From: Treponema sp.
Lineage (GTDB): Bacteria; Spirochaetota; Spirochaetia; Treponematales; Breznakiellaceae
Assembly: GCA_031266095.1 (NCBI GenBank)
Contig: JAISBR010000141.1
Location: 1-19,624, forward strand
Direction: 5' to 3'
DNA length: 19,624 nt
Shown here: positions 14,680-19,624 of the stretch, piece by piece
How positions within the stretch are numbered: the stretch's first letter is position 1
Layout of the letters: every line of letters starts with the position of its first letter
Notes under the pieces: model-generated
Told to the model about the DNA's origin: nothing
The model's input: only the letters and a program-made list of their open reading frames with translations
The model's database searches: none
Made by a program: the position numbers and the translations under genes

Positions 14680-16740
14680 GTGCTCTACGGCGCCCAATAC
14701 TACCGTCCTCCCTTCCCTCAGCAACCCTACTGGAAACGGGATTTTGAAAACATGGAAAGGCTTGGGTTTAACTGCGTCAAATTCTGGGCGGTATGGAACT
14801 GGATTGAGACCGCGCCGGGAGAATTCCATTTTGACGAACTGGATGCCCTCTGTGATCTGGCCGCGGAACACAGCTTGAAAGTAATCATCAATCTTATCCC
14901 CGAAGGAGCGCCGTACTGGACCTGGGATGGGAACGGGGATAATCTTTACTGTACCGCCGCCGGGGAACGGATATATTACGGGGGACCGGCAAATATTCCC
15001 AGCGCGGGCTGGCCCGGCCGCTGTATGGATGATCCGCGTTTTGCCGCGATGGTTTCTTCTTTTATCGAAAATACCGCGCGGCATTTTTCGCCGCATCCGG
15101 CGCTTTTTTCTTTTGATGTATGGAACGAGCCTCATCTGGAACCTATGTACGATTACCGTTCCAGCCTGCTCTGTTACTGCAAGCATTCCCGGTCGGCGTT
15201 TGTTTCCTGGCTTCAAAAAAAATACGGATGCCTTGAATCGCTGAACCAGGCTTGGTATCGAAAATATTCCGATTGGTCCCAGATAGAGCCTCCTCCCCGT
15301 TTCGGAACCTGGGCGGATATGCTTGACTGGCGAAAGTTCTGGCTGGAGAATATCAGCCGTTGGCTTTCTCTCAGGGTTGCATCATGCAGGAAGGGCGCTG
15401 CAGATATACCGGTCCAGACCCATGTGGCCTACAGCGGCATATTGGGGAATAAAATTTCCGGCGGTTTAGCCAACGAACTGGGGGATGAATTTATCCTCGC
15501 GAGGCAGGTTGATTTTTTTGGTCTCTCCGGTTTCCCCAAATGGCTCATGGGCGAGGAACATTACTACCGTCATCTTTTACATAATGAGATGATTGCCCAG
15601 GCCGCCGGGGAAAAACCTTTTTTTCAGGTTGAGCTTCAGGGCGGCGCCGGGAAGCCGGGCCTTCTGGGCGGGGAAGTTCCCTCCGCCGAAGATGTGCGGA
15701 TATGGAATTATAATACCATTGCCGCCGGGGGCAAGGGGAGCGTTTATTGGCAATATAGCCCTGAGCCCGCCGGACTCGAATCTCCCGGCTTCGGGCTGAC
15801 CGGCTTTAAAGGTGAAAATACTCCCAGAAGCCTCAGCGCCGGAAAATGTGCCGGGGAACTTAACAAGTCCCTGCTGGACCGGGCGCGGCGGCTTCCGGTG
15901 ACTAACGCGGTTTATGTATCCCGTAAAACGGATATGCTCTGCTTTGCAAGCGAGCGCAGGGAAGAGCTTTACGTGAAAAGCTTAAGCGGGTTTTTCCGGG
16001 CCGCCTACGCGAAAGGCATACCCTGCCGCTTTTTTCATGAAGATCAGCTGCGCGGCCTACCCGGAAGCGGTATCAAAGTCCTCTGCCTTCCCATGCCTCT
16101 TGTCATAAGCCCTGAAGAAGCCGCTGTTTTTTCCGCCTTTGTCAATGAAGGGGGAACCTTAATCACCGAAGCCTGTCCCGGTCTCTATGAAGAATCGGGT
16201 CTCCTGGATCGGAACGGTGGTATTATACAGAAACTATTTAATGTAGATCATGTGGAAGTCCAGGCCCTGGGCAAAGACTCCCGGGTGAAGATACATTTTG
16301 CAGGCGGTTCTTTGAGCGGCATTTGGTACCGGCAGCTGGTGAATGCGGGTAAAGGGTCTGTTCCCACCGGTTTTTTTGAAGACGGTGAAACGGCGCTGAC
16401 CGAGTATGCGTACGGAAAGGGAAGAGCGCTCTGGATCGGGACCTATGCCGCCGCCTCTTTTGAGCTAAACCCGGATCAAAACACCGGTAATTTTTTGGCT
16501 TCCCTTCTTGACCCCTTCGGCTACAGGCAGATTAGATTTTGCTCTGTTGAAACAGAATCTTTCCCGTCGCGGGTCTTTCCGGTCATCCGGCTTCTGGAAA
16601 CGGATGAACGTTTTATACTTGTATTGGTTAACCACAGTGAAAAAGAAACCCGGATACACCTTGATTTCAATTTTGACGCTTCTCCCCTGAACACAGTTCT
16701 TGCGGGACTGGAATGTAAAATTGTGGAAATACAGAAATGA
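14680..16740 (+). CDS. Glycoside hydrolase family 42 (beta-galactosidase or alpha-L-arabinopyranosidase type)
   Basis: 686 residues, a normal GH42 length, without a signal peptide, so it acts in the cytoplasm on imported glycosides. The N-terminal TIM barrel shows GFNCVKFWAVWNWIETAPGEFHFDELD. The acid/base is E150 in FDVWNEPH and the nucleophile E318 in FQVELQGG; their 168-residue spacing fits the family. The central GH42 trimerisation domain is seen in IKVLCLPMPLVISPEEAAVF and FVNEGGTLI; a small beta domain ends the protein. Three Cys of the structural zinc site appear conserved (C115, C165, C167), but the fourth is Ser170. The start is GTG 14680, three bases after the permease stop. The exact sugar cannot be told from sequence. 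A small terminator-like hairpin covers its stop codon. Confidence 0.9.
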   Translation: MLYGAQYYRPPFPQQPYWKRDFENMERLGFNCVKFWAVWNWIETAPGEFHFDELDALCDLAAEHSLKVIINLIPEGAPYWTWDGNGDNLYCTAAGERIYYGGPANIPSAGWPGRCMDDPRFAAMVSSFIENTARHFSPHPALFSFDVWNEPHLEPMYDYRSSLLCYCKHSRSAFVSWLQKKYGCLESLNQAWYRKYSDWSQIEPPPRFGTWADMLDWRKFWLENISRWLSLRVASCRKGAADIPVQTHVAYSGILGNKISGGLANELGDEFILARQVDFFGLSGFPKWLMGEEHYYRHLLHNEMIAQAAGEKPFFQVELQGGAGKPGLLGGEVPSAEDVRIWNYNTIAAGGKGSVYWQYSPEPAGLESPGFGLTGFKGENTPRSLSAGKCAGELNKSLLDRARRLPVTNAVYVSRKTDMLCFASERREELYVKSLSGFFRAAYAKGIPCRFFHEDQLRGLPGSGIKVLCLPMPLVISPEEAAVFSAFVNEGGTLITEACPGLYEESGLLDRNGGIIQKLFNVDHVEVQALGKDSRVKIHFAGGSLSGIWYRQLVNAGKGSVPTGFFEDGETALTEYAYGKGRALWIGTYAAASFELNPDQNTGNFLASLLDPFGYRQIRFCSVETESFPSRVFPVIRLLETDERFILVLVNHSEKETRIHLDFNFDASPLNTVLAGLECKIVEIQK

Positions 16741-16759
16741 GCCTCAGCGCTCAATTTTT
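16738..16759 (+). terminator. Short terminator-like hairpin overlapping the GH42 stop codon
   Basis: TGAGC (16738-16742) pairs with GCTCA (16749-16753) across a 6-base loop and is followed by ATTTTT (16754-16759). The stem is only 5 bp, so termination may be partial. Confidence 0.4.
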
Positions 16760-16784
16760 CCCCTAATACACCGATATTCAGAAA

Positions 16785-17477
16785 ATGAACGGCAAAAATC
16801 TCATGCTTTTTACGACGCTGTTTTTCTCCGCGTTGCTTTTCTTTTCCTGCGCCTCCATGAAACCCGCCGGACAAAGCCTGCCCCCGGAACAGGCCGTCGC
16901 GGCGGTCCCTGAACGGCCGCCGGAACAAGCCGCCGCGGCAATCCCCGAACGGCCGCCGGAGCGGCCTGATCCTCCCGATCGTATCATGGGGAGGGGCCTG
17001 GTATCCGAGGAAAATCTCGCTCTTTTTCTTGAACGGAACAATCCTGAGGCGGACCGGGAATTCGCGCTGAGCCTGGCCGGCTATTATATTACGGAAGCGG
17101 CCCTTGAGGGGGTGAATCACGACACGGCTTTCGCGCAAATGTGCCTGGAAACCGGGTTTCTCAGCTACGGTGGACTGGTAACGCCGGATATGAACAATTT
17201 CTGCGGTCTTGGCTCCATTGGTCCGGGTCAGTCAGGTGAGACGTTTCCCAACCCCCAAACCGGGGTCCGCGCCCATATCCAGCACCTCAAGGCCTATGCC
17301 AGCGAGGATCCCCTGAACGGGCTTTTAGTGGACCCCCGCTACAAGTGGGTCCGTTACGGCTCATCCCCCACCATTCACGGCCTCTCGGGAACCTGGGCAG
17401 CGGATAAATCCTACAGCGGCAAAATCAGCGCCATCCTGCGGCGGCTCTACGATTTTTCCTTCAGCCCCGAGCGTTAA
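16785..17477 (+). CDS. Lipoprotein with glucosaminidase-like (GH73-type) domain
   Basis: 230 residues. The signal peptide ends LLFFSCAS with Cys22, a relaxed spirochete-type lipobox, so it is probably anchored to a membrane facing the periplasm. A Pro/Glu/Ala linker follows with a 12-residue unit, PPEQAVAAVPER (33-44) then PPEQAAAAIPER (45-56), and a third partial copy. The C-terminal domain resembles bacterial N-acetylglucosaminidases that cut peptidoglycan: FAQMCLETGFLSYGG with the likely catalytic Glu, then NNFCGLGSIG, FPNPQTGVRAHIQHLKAYA and GLSGTWAADKSY. The role would be cell-wall remodelling. The start ATG 16785 has no clear ribosome site. It is 44 bases after the GH42 gene, but a functional tie is doubtful. 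Confidence 0.8.
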   Translation: MNGKNLMLFTTLFFSALLFFSCASMKPAGQSLPPEQAVAAVPERPPEQAAAAIPERPPERPDPPDRIMGRGLVSEENLALFLERNNPEADREFALSLAGYYITEAALEGVNHDTAFAQMCLETGFLSYGGLVTPDMNNFCGLGSIGPGQSGETFPNPQTGVRAHIQHLKAYASEDPLNGLLVDPRYKWVRYGSSPTIHGLSGTWAADKSYSGKISAILRRLYDFSFSPER

Positions 17478-17480
17478 TTT

Positions 17481-17687
17481 TTACCCGCGGTCTGATAGCG
17501 AAATCTCGAAATTGCTGATCAGCGACTGTCTTGGGCCGGAGCTCAAATTTCCGGCGATGTGACCGTCTATAAGGTCCACATGTATCCATTCCGATTCGGA
17601 CTCGTTCACATGCCTTACCGTACCAGTGCGGTTTCCGAAATCGGCGGAAAGTATTGAAGGGGCTGCAAAAACTATCCTGTTGTCCAT
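17481..17687 (-). pseudogene. N-terminal remnant of ribulose-phosphate 3-epimerase
   Basis: The first 52 codons match the start of Rpe-type (beta/alpha)8 epimerases: AAPSILSADF (8-17) and WIHVDLIDGH (34-43) with the metal/catalytic His36 and Asp38, then NLSSGP where intact enzymes read NLTxGP. After residue 52 the similarity stops and the frame ends 16 codons later, so about three quarters of the usual 210-230 residue barrel is missing. A good ribosome site (GAGGA) precedes ATG 17687, a relic of a once-working gene. The fragment ends three bases from the convergent lipoprotein gene, so the break may mark a deletion or rearrangement. A newly used short protein is an alternative but unlikely. 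Confidence 0.65.
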
Positions 17688-17708
17688 ACCGGTCCTCTGT
17701 AATCCGCG

Positions 17709-17993
17709 CTATGAAATAGTTTTCCGCAGTTCATCGGGCATGGGCGGCTTGCCCTGCCCGTAATACTTAAAGGTGTCCGCGGCCTGCTGCCACTGTTCCG
17801 GTTTAAGGCAGGCCGGATTGTCGCTCATGCTCCTGGCATAAACGTAGGTCTTTGCGGCTTCTTCCAGGTAAACGCAGGAGTAGAGGGCTTCCTTCAGGTG
17901 TACTGCAAGCCATTTTCCCCTGGTAGCCAGTTCCTTGCCTTCCAGTCTAAATAAAGCCACCGTTACCACGGGACAGCCCATGCCAATACCCAT
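17709..17993 (-). pseudogene. C-terminal remnant of an AraD-like class II aldolase/epimerase
   Basis: 94 codons that fit the end of class II aldolase/L-ribulose-5-phosphate 4-epimerase proteins: LKEALYSCVYLEEAAKTYVYAR (23 codons around residue 40), then LKPEQWQQAADTFKYYGQG, where AraD-type enzymes end near YGQ. The stretch aligning with the zinc-binding NHG motif reads TRG, so that ligand is lost, and the first 120-130 residues of the family are absent. It starts seven bases after the UlaE-type gene and ends 21 bases before the Rpe remnant, so an epimerase-epimerase-type operon has probably decayed. The family call rests on motif resemblance; an intact small protein of unknown role is possible. 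Confidence 0.5.
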
Positions 17994-18000
17994 TAAACAC

Positions 18001-18849
18001 TCATAGCGTTTTTCCTTTAATAACAGCGACTTCCTCCAGTTTTTTTAAAAGGAAGGCGCTCGCTTTAGATAAGTAAGCATGAAACTCTTCGTTATCGTAG
18101 CACCACATTTCCGCCACAAAAAAACTATTGTAACCAATACTGTTAAGGGCCTTTAAACAAAGATCAAAGTCGACAGTACCCTCGCCGAAGGGTATATCCC
18201 GGTATATTCCCGGTCTTGTATCTTTAAGGTGTATCCCGACAATGTGCTTCCCCCCCAGATATAGTTCCCGTACCGGATCAAGCCCCGAGGCGGTAATATT
18301 ACCCACATCTACATAACACTGCAAATAAGGAGAGTCTGCCATTCTTATCACAGTCAAAATTCGCTCCACGCTTGCCATAAAGGGAGTATCCATGGTTTCA
18401 ATTGCCAGCATTACCCCGGCTGCGGCGGCTTCCCTGACGCAGGCTTCGATGGACTTAAAAAAGAGGCGTTCGGTCCTGATGTTGCGTTTTTCACCATGCT
18501 CGTCGTAACCGGCGATATGTACAAGCCTGATACCCGCGTCATGGGCAAAAGCAATACCCCGCCTTACAATATCTAGCCCTTTTTCCCGGACCGCGCTGTC
18601 CTCCGAACCCAGAGGGTAGCCCCTGTTTGCCGTAAGCGCCATGGTTTCAACGGGAATACCCGCCGCCCCTGCCGCGCGCCGTATGGCGGATGCGGTGGTT
18701 CCGTTGTAAAGCCGGGAAAGCCTATCCACCGCTGCGTCAATGTTCAGTTCCAAAAAGGAAAACCCGGAAGAACGGGCCAATTCCAGTTTGGCCTCCCAAT
18801 CAAACTTAAAACAAACAGCCTTTTCGTATAAACCAAGCCTTGGTACCAT
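18001..18849 (-). CDS. ulaE: L-xylulose-5-phosphate 3-epimerase, UlaE/SgbU type
   Basis: 282 residues, close to E. coli UlaE, which converts L-xylulose-5-phosphate to L-ribulose-5-phosphate in ascorbate/L-xylulose use. Shared blocks in order: LGLYEKA (5-11), LARSSGFSFLEL, DRLSRL (42-47), NRGYPLGSEDSAVREKGLDI, GIRLVHIAGYD, AIETMDTPFM, YVDVGNIT, VGIHLKDTRPG, PFGEGTVDFD and AEMW. The expected metal ligands are all present: E151, D181, H207 and E247. The start ATG 18849 has only a weak GGA upstream. A strong minus-strand promoter lies at 19016-19043. Its natural partners (a 4-epimerase and a further pentose-phosphate enzyme) appear only as fragments downstream, so the pathway may be broken here or completed elsewhere. 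A related sugar-phosphate isomerase specificity cannot be excluded. Confidence 0.85.
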   Translation of the reverse strand: MVPRLGLYEKAVCFKFDWEAKLELARSSGFSFLELNIDAAVDRLSRLYNGTTASAIRRAAGAAGIPVETMALTANRGYPLGSEDSAVREKGLDIVRRGIAFAHDAGIRLVHIAGYDEHGEKRNIRTERLFFKSIEACVREAAAAGVMLAIETMDTPFMASVERILTVIRMADSPYLQCYVDVGNITASGLDPVRELYLGGKHIVGIHLKDTRPGIYRDIPFGEGTVDFDLCLKALNSIGYNSFFVAEMWCYDNEEFHAYLSKASAFLLKKLEEVAVIKGKTL

Positions 18850-18854
18850 AAAAC

Positions 18855-18932
18855 TTATCCGCCGTTTATAAAATCCGCCGCAACCCGGTTAAAATGATCC
18901 GGTTTATCCCAAAAAAGCATATGTCTCGGGCT
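18855..18932 (-). pseudogene. Possible C-terminal remnant of an alpha/beta hydrolase
   Basis: 25 codons between two stops read RHMLFWDKPDHFNRVAADF near the end, which resembles the conserved tail of alpha/beta hydrolases (GHM-x-FWEKP-xxFN-xxxxDF) that carries the catalytic His. No matching upstream portion was found in any frame, and there is no plausible start. Too short to be certain; chance is possible. Confidence 0.35.
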
Positions 18933-19015
18933 ATTTCATAAGGCACTCCAATATAATCGGTTTTTCGGACAAAGATCATAAACACATACCCCTAGTAAAT
19001 ATTGTAATCCGCTTA

Positions 19016-19043
19016 ATTGTACCAAGGAAATAGCAAATGTCAA
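19016..19043 (-). promoter_or_regulatory. Sigma-70-type promoter facing the ulaE-type gene
   Basis: The minus strand reads TTGACA (19043-19038), 16 bases, then TACAAT (19021-19016), the same -10 variant as the promoter at 253-281. Transcription would begin near 19008 and pass through the hydrolase-like fragment before ulaE at 18849. Confidence 0.65.
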
Positions 19044-19275
19044 GAAAAATCTGAAAAATTTAGCAGCTTCTACAGCCCCGTAATACTCCGGGCGCATCCG
19101 TAGCAGGCATGGGCCCGCCGCTTAATCTAAACTTGATTCACAGAATTTGAAGGAATTTAACCACTAACCACACGAACCTCACAAACAGCATAGCGACATC
19201 CTGGTTTTTCTGTCTTTTTCCTGTCTCGCTTTCCTGTTTTCACACGAACCAAATGGGAAGCCGGAGCGCGGCAGG

Positions 19276-19289
19276 CCCCGTTCGCGGGG
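19276..19289. repeat. UUCG-tetraloop hairpin
   Basis: CCCCG (19276-19280), TTCG, CGGGG (19285-19289): a perfect 5-bp GC stem with an exceptionally stable loop type. No T run follows on either strand, so its use is unknown. Confidence 0.4.
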
Positions 19290-19354
19290 TTTGTGGTCAT
19301 CTTCCGCCTCGGAATGCCTATTCGAAGTTATTTTATGGGTCAAGAATAGCCCGC

Positions 19355-19624
19355 TTAACACGGGTCGGCCGGCTCTTCCCATTCCCAGACAAGCTCCCGG
19401 AGCGTTACCGGCCCTCCTATGGCAACGGAAACCGCCGCCCCTTCCCGCTTTACCACGCGGGCCTCGATGATCCCGCCGGGCTGCCCGATCCTGTACCGCG
19501 CCTCCCCGTTGGCGAGCGGGCGGCTTTTGCAGACGGCCAGGGCCGCGGACCCGGATCCGCAGCTCGATTCGAACACAAGCGAATCCGTACCGTATACGTA
19601 CACCGCGGGCGTTATGGCATCGTC
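19355..19624 (-). CDS. C-terminal half of a DapF-fold epimerase/racemase (partial at window end)
   Basis: The frame is open through the last base of the window and ends with TAA at 19357-19355, giving about 89 residues. It shows the second-half pattern of diaminopimelate epimerase-like enzymes: a catalytic-Cys motif in FESSCGSGSAALAV, then GQPGGIIEARV (as in PGG-x-L/I-x-V) and VAIGGPVTLRELVW. The Ser-Ser before the Cys differs from the usual ACGTG of DapF and is closer to amino-acid racemases of this fold such as the histidine racemase of opine metallophore synthesis. Which substrate it uses needs the missing N-terminal half. The GTG at 19603 is internal, not the start. Confidence 0.7.
   Translation of the reverse strand, partial: DDAITPAVYVYGTDSLVFESSCGSGSAALAVCKSRPLANGEARYRIGQPGGIIEARVVKREGAAVSVAIGGPVTLRELVWEWEEPADPC

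Larger units (their letters stand above)
18850..19354. other. 505-base intergenic region: promoter, gene fragment, repeats
   Basis: No intact gene is seen. On the minus strand it holds a possible alpha/beta-hydrolase tail (18855-18932) and a promoter (19016-19043). Further right are a direct repeat CACACGAACC (19169-19178 and 19241-19250) within a 'taaccac...cacgaacc' type stretch, and a hairpin CCCCG-TTCG-CGGGG (19276-19289). A 67-codon minus-strand frame over the right part has no protein-like character. Confidence 0.5.

Noticed and set aside
14281..15216. 311-codon minus-strand frame
   Set aside because: Spans the end of a permease gene and the start of GH42 on the other strand; Arg/Gly-rich and not protein-like.
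16521..17138. 205-codon minus-strand frame
   Set aside because: Overlaps the GH42 end and the lipoprotein gene on the other strand; its repeats mirror the lipoprotein linker.
19161..19250. Spaced direct repeat considered as a CRISPR array
   Set aside because: Only two 10-base copies; no regular repeat-spacer pattern and no cas genes.
19179..19382. 67-codon minus-strand frame
   Set aside because: Covers intergenic repeats; charged, no motif and no ribosome site.

Overview
The window looks like a chromosomal segment of a host-associated anaerobic spirochete, most likely a gut Treponema. This is inferred from gene content and style: a glycyl radical enzyme (an anaerobic enzyme class), secreted solute-binding proteins with short 'FA|G' type signal peptides, a spirochete-type relaxed lipobox, and moderate GC. 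No rRNA, tRNA, CRISPR array, transposase or phage structural gene was recognised.

Layout. (1) 1-180: the 3' end of an unrecognised gene. (2) 253-3534, plus strand: a consensus-like promoter, then an iron/siderophore/haem/corrinoid-type ABC importer (FecCD permease, ATPase, binding protein) and a terminator. (3) 3549-5804, minus strand: a glucosyl-3-phosphoglycerate synthase (GpgS) gene behind an M20-peptidase-like gene whose metal ligands look degenerate. Both lie behind a roughly 300-nt region of nested inverted repeats. (4) 6511-7155: a secreted protein of unknown function. (5) 7250-8182, minus strand: an AraC-type regulator, divergent from a large plus-strand cluster at 8300-16740. That cluster encodes an unassigned glycyl radical enzyme (GRE), its radical-SAM activase, a sugar-type solute-binding protein, two permeases and a cytoplasmic GH42 glycosidase. 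(6) 16785-17477: a lipoprotein with a glucosaminidase-like (GH73-type) domain. (7) 17481-18935, minus strand: an intact UlaE/SgbU-type L-xylulose-5-phosphate 3-epimerase, surrounded by what look like gene remnants: the N-terminus of a ribulose-phosphate 3-epimerase, the C-terminus of an AraD-like class II aldolase/epimerase, and possibly an alpha/beta-hydrolase tail. (8) 19355-19624, minus strand: the C-terminal half of a DapF-fold epimerase running off the window.

How the parts fit. The 8300-16740 cluster reads as a glycoside-use operon. The binding protein and two permeases import a glycoside; no ATPase is present, so a shared MsiK/UgpC-type ATPase is likely. GH42 hydrolyses it inside the cell, and the GRE with its activase does radical chemistry on a product. 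The AraC regulator faces the operon across a divergent promoter region holding a perfect 7-bp inverted repeat. The GRE has an atypical glycyl loop (RIGGLSA, Leu where Tyr is usual) and a Cys-Gly-Glu active-site motif instead of the Cys-Val-Glu of known dehydratases. I could not match it to a characterised activity, which makes it the best candidate here for an undescribed system.

Limits: everything is read by eye. Family calls rest on motifs, not database searches. RNA structures and promoters are untested.
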